Assembly: GCA_015485845.1 (NCBI GenBank)
Contig: WFSU01000079.1
Coordinates: 1 to 19,916, forward strand
Length of the DNA: 19,916 bases
Source of the DNA: Nitratifractor sp.
GTDB taxonomy: Bacteria; Campylobacterota; Campylobacteria; Campylobacterales; Sulfurovaceae
Reading direction: 5' to 3'
Part shown: positions 1-6,768 of the stretch, one piece after another
Layout of the letters: each line of letters begins with the position of its first letter
Position numbering within the stretch: the stretch's first letter is position 1
Notes under the pieces: model-generated
The model's input: the letters and a program-made list of their open reading frames with translations, nothing else
Told to the model about the DNA's origin: nothing
Databases searched by the model: none
Made by a program: the position numbers and the translations under genes

Positions 1-36
1 ATCGTGAATCCCGGGTCGTATTGAGAATTATCACCG

Positions 37-76
37 CACCAACAAATAGTCTGAACATTCAGATTATTTGTTGGTG
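37..76. repeat. Long hairpin-forming inverted repeat
   Basis: Two 18-base arms (37-54 and 59-76) are complementary around the 4-base loop ACAT. The only imperfection is one G/T pair (49 with 64), which would be a wobble pair in RNA. It lies just beyond the 3' end of the minus-strand iron-sulfur gene, so it could be a transcript-end or mRNA-stabilising hairpin. The minus-strand sequence after it (CGGTGATAATTC) has no run of T, so it is not a standard intrinsic terminator. It could also be the end of a small mobile or repetitive element. Confidence 0.75.
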
Positions 77-90
77 TGCAATTGCACACC
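73..90. repeat. Perfect 18-bp palindrome overlapping the hairpin
   Basis: GGTGTGCAATTGCACACC reads identically on both strands. Its first four bases are also the last four bases of the long hairpin at 37-76, so the two structures compete for GGTG. As RNA or single-stranded DNA it would fold into a 7-bp stem with an AATT loop. It ends 13 bases from the stop codon of the minus-strand gene. Either a dimeric protein binding site or part of a tandem hairpin at the transcript end is possible. Confidence 0.7.
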
Positions 91-103
91 CTTGCGTGAT
101 AGC

Positions 104-1390
104 CTATGCCCTCAGCGCCTCCGCAATCAATTCAATCGGATTCTTGACCACCACATCCACATCCGCCTGATGCAGCGAGTTACCAATCTGCATCCGGCAG
201 GCGCTGCATTCTGCACTCACAACCTGGGCTCCGGTTTCGGCGATCATGGCCGCTTTAGGCGCTCCGGCGGCTTCGGCGAGGTGGTGTTTTTCCGTCTGCA
301 TCGTTACACCCCCAAACCCGCAGCAGCGGTCGGGGTCGCTCATCTCGACCATCTCGTAGTTCTGGGAGAGGAGGGTGCGGGGTTCTTCGCGGATGTCCTG
401 TACTTTGGCCGCGTGGCACGCGTCGTGGTAGGTGACGGTGGTAGGCATCTGCACCCCTTTGGCTGCGAGGCGCTCGGTGAGGTCGGTGTGCTTCTCGAGC
501 CACTCGGTCGCCATGAAGATCTTTTTGTTGAGGGTACGGGCGCGATCGGCCCAGTCATCCATCCCCTGATTGCGGAAAAACACTTCCCAGTCATGGCTGA
601 TCATCGCCGAGCAGGTCGCCTCAGGGACGATCATCGCCTCGATCTCATCGAAAAACGTCTCAAAATACTCGATGTTCTGTTTGGTCAGTGTCTCGACGGT
701 GTAAAAGTCCCCGGTGAAATACGCCGGAGCCGAGCAGCACATTTGCTGTTTGGGGATAAACGCATCGATCTCGAGGGTTTCGAGGATCTCCATGAGGCCA
801 TCACCGACGGTGGTGTAGTTGTAGTTGGCCAGGCACCCGATGAAGATCGCGACGCGGCGCTTGCCACCGTGGGGGGTCTCTTCGGGGTAGGTGTTGAGGA
901 AGCTGGTCTTGGAGAGGCTGGGGAGCAGACGGCCGCTCTTGATGATGGGCATCTTGAAACGGGGGATCATCCCGCCGCGTACCGGCTCATCGGCAAAGGC
1001 ACAGGTCTTGAACGTGTAGCCAAGCTTCATCATCAAATCCATCAGCCACCGATGGCGCAAGAGGGTGAAGAACAGGCGCTTGAACCACGCGATCCCAAAT
1101 GTGTCGGCGATCTCTTTGCGCACCTGCTCGATCACCATATCGGTGGGCAGGTCGTTGGGGCACACATCGGTACACGCCGTACAGAGGAAACAACTCTCGA
1201 AGATATCCTTAGCTGTCTTGTCCAGCTCGATCTCACCGTTCTGGTATGCACCAAGCAGGTCGATGAATCCCCGGGGAGAAGTGGTCTCATCGGGGTGGAT
1301 CATGTGGATCGTGCAACCGGGGATGCATTTCCCGCATTTGATGCATTCGTCACTGGTATCGGTGTATTGAAAAGGATTGGAAGTTTCCAC
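104..1390 (-). CDS. GlcF-like (Fe-S)-binding oxidoreductase subunit
   Basis: This 428-residue protein has the architecture of the iron-sulfur subunit of glycolate oxidase (GlcF) and of heterodisulfide-reductase-type proteins. The N-terminus has two ferredoxin-type cluster motifs, with cysteines at 16/19/22/26 and 67/70/73/77. Two cysteine-rich CCG domains follow. The first has C186, C218-C219 and C260 but Met263 where the last Cys would be, as in E. coli GlcF, which has CGAF there. The second is complete: C325, C356-C357, C395 and C398. There is no signal peptide, so it is probably cytoplasmic or peripheral at the membrane, passing electrons from a flavoprotein dehydrogenase to quinone or another carrier. 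No partner flavoprotein is in the window; one could lie beyond the left edge. The start is GTG, with AGGAA nine bases upstream. The substrate cannot be told from sequence; lactate, glycolate or another 2-hydroxyacid are options. Confidence 0.85.
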   Translation of the reverse strand: METSNPFQYTDTSDECIKCGKCIPGCTIHMIHPDETTSPRGFIDLLGAYQNGEIELDKTAKDIFESCFLCTACTDVCPNDLPTDMVIEQVRKEIADTFGIAWFKRLFFTLLRHRWLMDLMMKLGYTFKTCAFADEPVRGGMIPRFKMPIIKSGRLLPSLSKTSFLNTYPEETPHGGKRRVAIFIGCLANYNYTTVGDGLMEILETLEIDAFIPKQQMCCSAPAYFTGDFYTVETLTKQNIEYFETFFDEIEAMIVPEATCSAMISHDWEVFFRNQGMDDWADRARTLNKKIFMATEWLEKHTDLTERLAAKGVQMPTTVTYHDACHAAKVQDIREEPRTLLSQNYEMVEMSDPDRCCGFGGVTMQTEKHHLAEAAGAPKAAMIAETGAQVVSAECSACRMQIGNSLHQADVDVVVKNPIELIAEALRA

Positions 1391-1428
1391 GATAATCGGT
1401 TCCTATTGTTTTCTATTGAGTTAGGGCG

Positions 1429-1434
1429 ATTTTA
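1429..1434 (-). promoter_or_regulatory. Candidate -10 box for the Fe-S gene
   Basis: On the minus strand this reads TAAAAT, 38 bases before the GTG start at 1390. No -35 box is recognisable, as is common in this phylum. It sits in the 72-base gap after pabB, so the gene may have its own promoter as well as read-through from pabB. Confidence 0.4.
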
Positions 1435-1435
1435 T

Positions 1436-1451
1436 CCAAATTTATATTTGG
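1436..1451. promoter_or_regulatory. Dyad CCAAAT-N4-ATTTGG, possible operator
   Basis: Perfect 6-base arms surround a 4-base AT-rich spacer (TTAT). The dyad lies one base upstream of the candidate -10 box of the Fe-S gene, where a bound regulator would block RNA polymerase. The function is inferred from position and symmetry only; no regulator is recognised. The AT-rich context raises the chance of coincidence. Confidence 0.35.
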
Positions 1452-1462
1452 TAGCGCTCATG

Positions 1463-2437
1463 CTACAAAGGCAAGTAGATTTTATCCACCAGTTCTCCAT
1501 ACTCACTCTGGGCATCGCTGTCGATTGTGATCCCGCCTCCGGATTTGTACACGAGGCGATCGTCCTGCTGTTCGACGAAGCGGATCATGATTCCTGATCG
1601 GAGGCTCTCTCCGTCAAATACGCCGAATACTCCAGTGTAAAAGCCCCGATCGTAGGTTTCAACGTCGTTAATGATTGCTACGGTGCTCCGCTTGGGGGTG
1701 CCGGAGATCGAGCCGGCGGGGGTGAGGTGGTCGAGGAGATCGCCGATGCGGTCACGCCAGTCGGTGGGAAGTTGGGCGGTGATGCGGGAGCTGACTTGGA
1801 GGAGGTTTTTGTCTCCAGCACGGACCTGGTCGATGTAGCGAAACCGATCTACCCGAACGTGGGAGCCGACGATACCCAGGTCGTTGCGCATCAGATCGAC
1901 GATCATGACGTGCTCGGCCATCTCCTTGGGATTGGAGAGGATCGTCTCAGCAGCATCAGGGAGGTGGGCGTCGATGGTACCTTTCATGGGGTAGGTGGCG
2001 ATGGTGTCCCCATTGATTTCAATGAACCGTTCCGGGGAGAAGCAGGTAAAAAGCTCCGGGACGTGGAGCTTGAACTTCGCCCGGGAATAGCGGAAAATCT
2101 CCTCAAGGCTCAGATCGGTCTCGATCGGGGTTTGGCAGGTGAGATTGAGCAGGTAGGTGTTGCCGGCGCGGATCTGTTCGAGGATGCGGTTGAGTTTGGT
2201 TTGGTACGTGCCAAAGGGCGCAGGGTGTTTGGCAAATGTATATCCATTTTTCCGTTTGCGTACCGGATAGTTGCGCCATTCTTCGAGTTTGTAGAGGATG
2301 CCGTCTTTGTCCACCTCATCAAGCGGCTTAGCATACACTTTTGTTTTGTCGAACGAGAGGAAAAAGAGAAACGGGGTGCGCGAGCGACCGAGACGGTTAA
2401 TAGTATCAAAACCTGCCTGCATAGAAAGCCAGTTCAT
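1463..2437 (-). CDS. pabB: Aminodeoxychorismate synthase component I (PabB)
   Basis: PabB converts chorismate, with ammonia from a PabA glutaminase, to 4-amino-4-deoxychorismate on the way to p-aminobenzoate and folate. The 324-residue protein has the chorismate-binding fold signatures: PMKGT (150-154, with Lys152 at the PabB active-site lysine), DLMRNDLG (181-188), PAGSISGTPK (240-249) and GGGIT (300-304). It is shorter than E. coli PabB (about 450) because the N-terminal region is reduced. The frame stays open upstream to 2476, but that extension would translate a REP palindrome. ATG at 2437 gives a sensible N-terminus (MNWLSMQAGF) and has the purine-rich GGGGTGGG just upstream. A TrpE- or PchB-type chorismate enzyme is a less likely reading. 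Neither a PabA nor a PabC gene is in the window. Confidence 0.88.
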   Translation of the reverse strand: MNWLSMQAGFDTINRLGRSRTPFLFFLSFDKTKVYAKPLDEVDKDGILYKLEEWRNYPVRKRKNGYTFAKHPAPFGTYQTKLNRILEQIRAGNTYLLNLTCQTPIETDLSLEEIFRYSRAKFKLHVPELFTCFSPERFIEINGDTIATYPMKGTIDAHLPDAAETILSNPKEMAEHVMIVDLMRNDLGIVGSHVRVDRFRYIDQVRAGDKNLLQVSSRITAQLPTDWRDRIGDLLDHLTPAGSISGTPKRSTVAIINDVETYDRGFYTGVFGVFDGESLRSGIMIRFVEQQDDRLVYKSGGGITIDSDAQSEYGELVDKIYLPL

Positions 2438-2447
2438 CGACCCACCC

Positions 2448-2474
2448 CGTAGGTCGGGGTCTCCCGACCCCGAC
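2448..2474 (+). repeat. REP palindrome A with GTAG head
   Basis: GTAG (2449-2452) is followed by a palindrome with 7-base arms, GTCGGGG (2453-2459) and CCCCGAC (2468-2474). The GTAG tetranucleotide at the foot of a GC-rich hairpin is the hallmark of REP sequences moved by RAYT (TnpA-REP) transposases. The left edge overlaps the ribosome-binding region of pabB. It is an inverted partner of REP B at 2521-2546. Confidence 0.8.
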
Positions 2475-2520
2475 ATGCGATAGACAAGCTAAGAAAATTC
2501 ATGTGCACAATCCAAGTGGT

Positions 2521-2546
2521 GTCGGGGTGAGGCACCCCGACCTACG
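2521..2546 (-). repeat. REP palindrome B with GTAG head
   Basis: On the minus strand, CGTAG is followed by GTCGGGGTG-type arms: 9-bp perfect arms (2521-2529 and 2533-2541) around a 3-base loop. It shares the 14-base head CGTAGGTCGGGGTN with REP A but points the opposite way, so the two form a BIME-like inverted pair about 99 bp long overall. The TAG inside its GTAG is the stop codon of pyrB. Confidence 0.82.
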
Positions 2547-3426
2547 TGTCCAATAAGAGATGCTTGAGGATCGCCATCCGTACATACACGCCATTGGTCA
2601 CCTGATCGAGCACGAGAGAACGGGGATCGTCGAGGATCGCGTCGCTGATGTCGATGTTGCGCATCACGGGGCCCGGGTGCATGATCATGATGGAGCGATC
2701 GGCGAGGAGATCCTCGGTGATGCAGTAGTGACGGGCGTACTCAGCGTAATCTTCGAAGATTGGCTTGGCATGTCGCTCGAGCTGGGCACGGAGGCTCATG
2801 ATCACTTCTACCTTGTCGAGCACCTCTTCGATCCGCTCAGTTCGAGGCAGATCGGTCTCGGGCATAAAAGGCTCAGGAGCCACGAGGGTGATCTCCATTC
2901 CCATCCGCCGCAGCAGCCGGATATCGCTGGCCGCGACCCGGGAGTTGGCGATGTCGCCGACGATGGCGATCTTTTTGCCCGCAACACCTCCCTCGTCGGC
3001 AAAGTACTCTTCGAGGGTAAAGAGATCGAGCAGTGCCTGGGTGGGGTGGGCGTAGTTACCTGCACCGGCATTGATCACCGGGGTCATCTCCATCTCGGCC
3101 AGCAGGCTGGGAGTGGTGTTTTCACTGTGGCGGATGATGACACCATCAGGCTCCATTGCACAGAGGTTGGCGAAGGTGTCTTCGAGTGATTCCCCTTTTT
3201 TGGTCGAAGAGCGGGAAGGATCGAGATGCACTACGGCTGCTCCGAGGCGTTTGGCCGCCACTTCAAATGAGCTACGGGTGCGGGTGGAGGCTTCGAAAAA
3301 GAGGGTGATGAGGAGTTTGTCTTTGAGGAGTCGTGGGGGGCGTTTGGCCTTGAATCGACGAGCGTCGGCGAAGATCGCGGCGATATCCCGGTCAGAGAAA
3401 TCATTGGTATCGATGAGGTGCTGCAT
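2542..3426 (-). CDS. pyrB: Aspartate carbamoyltransferase catalytic chain
   Basis: PyrB catalyses the committed step of pyrimidine synthesis, joining carbamoyl phosphate and aspartate to give N-carbamoyl-aspartate. The 294-residue protein is near the usual length and has the family motifs: STRTR for carbamoyl phosphate (47-51), KKGES (76-80), HPTQALLD (127-134), the R-x-Q-x-E-R aspartate loop in SLRAQLERH (211-219) and HPGP (250-253). ATG at 3426 agrees with the family N-terminus, and a candidate promoter (TATAAT) lies 29 bases upstream. The last codons and the stop run into REP palindrome B: the TAG stop is part of the REP GTAG head. No pyrI regulatory chain is nearby. pabB and the Fe-S gene follow on the same strand. 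Confidence 0.95.
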   Translation of the reverse strand: MQHLIDTNDFSDRDIAAIFADARRFKAKRPPRLLKDKLLITLFFEASTRTRSSFEVAAKRLGAAVVHLDPSRSSTKKGESLEDTFANLCAMEPDGVIIRHSENTTPSLLAEMEMTPVINAGAGNYAHPTQALLDLFTLEEYFADEGGVAGKKIAIVGDIANSRVAASDIRLLRRMGMEITLVAPEPFMPETDLPRTERIEEVLDKVEVIMSLRAQLERHAKPIFEDYAEYARHYCITEDLLADRSIMIMHPGPVMRNIDISDAILDDPRSLVLDQVTNGVYVRMAILKHLLLDT

Positions 3427-3455
3427 GGCAAGAACTCTTTATAGTGAATTTTGTA

Positions 3456-3461
3456 ATTATA
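3456..3461 (-). promoter_or_regulatory. -10 box for pyrB
   Basis: This is a consensus TATAAT on the minus strand, 29 bases before the pyrB ATG. There is no TTGACA-like -35; the upstream sequence is A/T-rich instead. Its upstream half overlaps that of the divergent clpS promoter. Confidence 0.6.
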
Positions 3462-3491
3462 GCAGGTGTTTTTTCATTTTGGTTTTTAGTG

Positions 3492-3497
3492 TATAAT
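3492..3497 (+). promoter_or_regulatory. -10 box for clpS-clpA-aat
   Basis: This is a consensus TATAAT, 30 bases before the clpS TTG. It is preceded by T-rich stretches (3468-3487) but no -35 box, the usual form of a housekeeping promoter in Campylobacterota. Confidence 0.65.
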
Positions 3498-3527
3498 TGG
3501 AGAGAATAAGTTATCAAGGAAGAGACG

Positions 3528-3827
3528 TTGCCCAAGATTCAAGAAGAGATCGAGACAGAGATTGTGCTGGACGAACCGCCGATGTATCGGGTGGTACTGC
3601 ACAACGATGACTATACGACGATGGAGTTTGTCGTCCATATTTTGACGACGATCTTTCATAAGAGTGAGCAGGAGAGTGAGCGGATCATGCTCGATGTGCA
3701 CAAGAAGGGCAAAGGGATCTGCGGGGTTTACACCCGTGAGATTGCCCAGACCAAAGTGGAGCAGGTTAAGGTTTTGGCCAAGCAGAACCAGTTTCCGTTG
3801 CTGGCCACGTATGAGATCGATGAGTAG
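3528..3827 (+). CDS. clpS: ClpS, N-degron adaptor for ClpA
   Basis: ClpS binds proteins with a destabilising N-terminal residue (Leu, Phe, Tyr, Trp) and delivers them to ClpA-ClpP. The 99-residue protein has the pocket residues of the family: Asn26 and Asp27 in LHNDDYT, the gate methionine Met32 in TMEFV, and His58 in DVHKKGK, matching N34, D35, M40 and H66 of E. coli ClpS. The conserved GICGVYT (63-69) and C-terminal FPLL are also present. The N-terminal arm is short and acidic. The start is an unusual TTG, supported by AAGGA seven bases upstream. clpA begins nine bases after the stop, with its strong AGGAGG overlapping the clpS stop codon. Confidence 0.95.
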   Translation: MPKIQEEIETEIVLDEPPMYRVVLHNDDYTTMEFVVHILTTIFHKSEQESERIMLDVHKKGKGICGVYTREIAQTKVEQVKVLAKQNQFPLLATYEIDE

Positions 3828-3836
3828 GAGGGTGCA

Positions 3837-6029
3837 ATGATCAGTATAGAATTGAACGGAGTTTTTTCGCAGGCGGTCGAATATGCCAAAGCCAAGCACC
3901 ATGAGTACCTGACGGTCGAGCATATCTTTTGGTCGATTCTCCAGAGCAGTGATGGCGAAGAGATCCTCACGGCACTTGGTGCGGATCTTGATGCGCTGGT
4001 CTCCGAGACGCTTGCCCATCTCGATCGCAGCGTCCCGACCCTCTCCGAACCGGGGGATCCCATCGAGACCGTTGCCCTCTCGCACGTCATCAATGATATG
4101 ATGAACCACATCCACGCTGCCGGGCAGCGGGAAGCGACGATTGGTGACATGCTGGCGGCTCTGAGTGGTCAGAAAGAGACCCATGTGGCTTTTTGGCTCC
4201 GCAAAGCCGGGATCGAGCGGGTGGATATCCTCGAGTTTATCTCCCACCCGATTGGGGACAAATCCTCAGATCCGAAAGAAAAAGAGAAAAGCCCCCATCC
4301 CAATCTCGATAACTTTACGATTGAGTTGGTCGCACTGGCACAGAATGACAAAATCGATCCGGTGATTGGTCGGGAAGAAGAGATCGAGCGGGTGATGCAA
4401 ACGCTGGTGCGCCGCAAGAAGAACAACCCCCTCCTCGTCGGAGAACCCGGTGTGGGCAAAACCGCTATCGCCGAGGGACTGGCACTCGGGATCGCCGAAG
4501 GTACCGTCCCCGAAGTCCTCAAAGATGCCCGAATTTATGCGTTGGAGATGGGGGCACTGGTGGCTGGGACGAAATTTCGCGGAGATTTTGAAAAGCGCCT
4601 CAAGGGGGTGATTGACGAGCTCAAAGCCCTGCCCGATGCGATCATCTTCATCGACGAGATCCATACATTGGTGGGAGCAGGCAGCACTGGCGGCGGGAGC
4701 ATGGATGCAAGCAACATCCTCAAGCCTGCGCTGGCTCGGGGCGATATCCGCTGCATCGGAGCGACAACGTACGCCGAATACCGCAATTTTTTCGACAAGG
4801 ACAAAGCCCTCTCCCGGCGTTTTGCCAAAGTTGATGTCCCCGAACCCTCCATCGAAGATACCTACAAAATCCTCAAAGGAGTCCAACACAAATACGAAGC
4901 GCACCACGAGATCGCTTTCAGCGACAAAGCGTTACACACAGCAATTGATCTGAGTGTTAAGTACATCCACGACCGGTTCCTCCCCGACAAGGCAATGGAC
5001 ATCATCGATGAGGTGGGGGCACACTTTATGCTGCATGGCAAAAAGCATATGGAAGTCACCTCTGCCGAGATCGCCAAAGGGGTAGCACGGATGCTCAAGC
5101 TTCCGGACAGCACGATTGATGTGGACGATACCGCCATGCTTGCGACACTCGAAGAGGATTTGCAAGAGCGGATCATCGATCAGGACGAAGCGATCCATGC
5201 ACTGGTGCGCTCCATCAAGCGCTCCTATGCCGGGCTCAACCGTGAAAACAGTCCGATCGGCAGCTTCCTGTTTGTCGGTCCTACCGGCGTGGGAAAAACC
5301 GCACTGGCCACCGCACTGGCCGAGACGATGGAAGTGCATTTCGAACGGCTCGACATGAGTGAATACATGGAACCCCATGCGGTGAGCCGCCTCATCGGAG
5401 CCCCTCCGGGGTATGTCGGGTTTGAGCAGGGGGGATTGTTGACCGAGATGATCAAGAAACATCCCCACACTGTTCTGCTCCTTGACGAGATTGAAAAGGC
5501 ACATCCGGATACCATGAACATCCTTCTGCAGGTCATGGATGGAGCCAAGTTGACCGACAACAACGGCATCGTGAGTGATTTCAAAAACGTCATTCTGATC
5601 CTCACCTCCAACATCGGCACCAAAGAGGCTAACGTCATGGGCTTTGCCAAAGATAGTTCCGCCAAAACGGAACGCGCACTCAAGGATTTCTTTGCTCCGG
5701 AGTTCCGCAACCGCCTGAGCGCGACAATCGAGTTCAAACCGCTCAGTCTCGAAGCGCTTGAGCAAATCGTGCAGATCGAAGTGGGACGGCTCAATGAGCA
5801 ACTTGCCTCCAAACAGATCACCGTCAAAGTGGCCAAAGCTGCCCGGAAATACCTCGCCAAAGAGGGGCATGATCCCCAGTACGGTGCCCGCCACATCGCC
5901 CGGGTAATCGATGAGAAGGTCAAAGAACCTCTCACAGATGAAATTCTCTTCGGTGCACTTAAAAAAGGTGGCAAAGTCAAAGTTGATTACGCAGACGATA
6001 CCCTGAAGTTTGACTTCAAGCCCCTTTGA
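3837..6029 (+). CDS. clpA: ClpA, AAA+ unfoldase of the Clp protease
   Basis: ClpA forms a hexamer that unfolds substrates with ATP and threads them into ClpP. At 730 residues it has normal ClpA length. The N-domain (about 1-145) is the ClpS-binding part. The first AAA+ module has Walker A GEPGVGKT (about 202-209) and Walker B IIFIDE (about 268-273). The second has GPTGVGKT (about 481-488) and VLLLDE (about 545-550). The tripeptide MGF at 601-603 lies where E. coli ClpA has IGL and ClpX has IGF, the loop that docks on ClpP. There is no ClpB-type middle coiled coil. The start has AGGAGG five bases upstream. Sitting between clpS and aat, it is clearly ClpA rather than ClpC. No clpP gene is in the window. 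Confidence 0.96.
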   Translation: MISIELNGVFSQAVEYAKAKHHEYLTVEHIFWSILQSSDGEEILTALGADLDALVSETLAHLDRSVPTLSEPGDPIETVALSHVINDMMNHIHAAGQREATIGDMLAALSGQKETHVAFWLRKAGIERVDILEFISHPIGDKSSDPKEKEKSPHPNLDNFTIELVALAQNDKIDPVIGREEEIERVMQTLVRRKKNNPLLVGEPGVGKTAIAEGLALGIAEGTVPEVLKDARIYALEMGALVAGTKFRGDFEKRLKGVIDELKALPDAIIFIDEIHTLVGAGSTGGGSMDASNILKPALARGDIRCIGATTYAEYRNFFDKDKALSRRFAKVDVPEPSIEDTYKILKGVQHKYEAHHEIAFSDKALHTAIDLSVKYIHDRFLPDKAMDIIDEVGAHFMLHGKKHMEVTSAEIAKGVARMLKLPDSTIDVDDTAMLATLEEDLQERIIDQDEAIHALVRSIKRSYAGLNRENSPIGSFLFVGPTGVGKTALATALAETMEVHFERLDMSEYMEPHAVSRLIGAPPGYVGFEQGGLLTEMIKKHPHTVLLLDEIEKAHPDTMNILLQVMDGAKLTDNNGIVSDFKNVILILTSNIGTKEANVMGFAKDSSAKTERALKDFFAPEFRNRLSATIEFKPLSLEALEQIVQIEVGRLNEQLASKQITVKVAKAARKYLAKEGHDPQYGARHIARVIDEKVKEPLTDEILFGALKKGGKVKVDYADDTLKFDFKPL

Positions 6030-6042
6030 TTACCGTCGTCTT

Positions 6043-6768
6043 ATGAGTGAAACCGTCATGATTCTCCCCCTGGAGAAAAACCCGGAAACTTTCCCTGATC
6101 CGAGCAACGCTTCAGTAGAGGGGCTGCTGGCATGGGGCGGAGACTTGACCCCCGAACGGCTCCTCGCCGCGTATGCTCAAGGGATCTTTCCGTGGTTCAA
6201 TGCCGATGATCCCATCCTTTGGTGGTCGCCCGATCCGCGCCTCGTCCTCTATCCCGACGACCTCAAACTCTCCAAATCGTTCCGACGTGTGCTGCGCAAC
6301 GGGGCGTATGAAGTGAAGTTTGATCACGACTTTTCTTCCGTCATCCGTGCCTGCGGCCAGATCCCTCGCCCCGGACAGGAGGGGACGTGGCTCCATCCAC
6401 AGATGCAGGAAGCCTACATCGAGCTTCACCGGCGTGGGTTTGCCCACAGTATCGAGACCTATATGGAGGGGGAGCTGGTCGGCGGATTGTACGGCCTTGC
6501 CATGGGTAAAGCCTTTTTCGGTGAGTCGATGTTTGCCCGCCGCCCCAATGCTTCCAAAATTGCCCTCACCGCGCTAAGGGGTGTCTTAGCCGCAAAAAGT
6601 TATGATTTTATCGACTGCCAGGTCGAAACGGATCACCTGGTTCGGATGGGAGCCGTGACAGTACCGCGAGAGCGCTTTCTGTCTGAGCTTTCCTCTGCAC
6701 TGATCCCCCCCGGTGACGTGGGCTCGTGGGCAGATTACACATGGGAGTATGATCATGAAAGCCAATAA
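6043..6768 (+). CDS. aat: Leucyl/phenylalanyl-tRNA-protein transferase
   Basis: Aat transfers Leu or Phe from aminoacyl-tRNA to the N-terminus of proteins beginning with Arg or Lys, creating N-degrons for ClpS. From this start it has 241 residues and carries the family motifs GIFPWF (47-52), WWSPDPR (60-66), GTWLHPQM (114-121), HSIE (135-138), FFGESMF (158-164) and DCQV (191-194). The start is uncertain. ATG at 6043 lies 13 bases after the clpA stop without a clear ribosome-binding site; ATG at 6058 (MILPLEKN) is an equally reasonable choice; a TTG at 6010 inside clpA is less likely. Expression may depend on coupling to clpA. The 3' end overlaps the transaldolase start by 14 bases. Confidence 0.94.
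   Translation: MSETVMILPLEKNPETFPDPSNASVEGLLAWGGDLTPERLLAAYAQGIFPWFNADDPILWWSPDPRLVLYPDDLKLSKSFRRVLRNGAYEVKFDHDFSSVIRACGQIPRPGQEGTWLHPQMQEAYIELHRRGFAHSIETYMEGELVGGLYGLAMGKAFFGESMFARRPNASKIALTALRGVLAAKSYDFIDCQVETDHLVRMGAVTVPRERFLSELSSALIPPGDVGSWADYTWEYDHESQ

Noticed and set aside
37..90. Integron attC or dif-like recombination site
   Set aside because: The ends do not match the attC core consensus (GTTRRRY and RYYYAAC), and the sequence does not resemble a Xer dif site.
1451..1466. Hairpin GTAGC/GCTAC at the pabB stop as a terminator
   Set aside because: It has only five base pairs and no T run on the minus strand, and it includes the pabB stop codon itself.
68..1597. A 509-codon open frame on the plus strand opposite the Fe-S gene and part of pabB
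   Set aside because: It is antisense to two genes with clear family motifs, and its product has no recognisable domain. Long antisense frames are expected in GC-rich genes with biased third positions.
4932..5894. A 320-codon open frame on the minus strand inside clpA
   Set aside because: It lies wholly opposite the conserved second AAA+ module of ClpA, and its product has no plausible protein signature.
6010..6042. Upstream TTG start for aat inside clpA
   Set aside because: It has no ribosome-binding site, and the added residues (MTSSPFDYRRL) do not resemble the family N-terminus. ATG at 6043 or 6058 is more likely.
6713..6754. Upstream start for transaldolase inside aat
   Set aside because: The extra residues are out-of-frame aat coding sequence. 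ATG at 6755 has a good ribosome-binding site and gives the family N-terminus.
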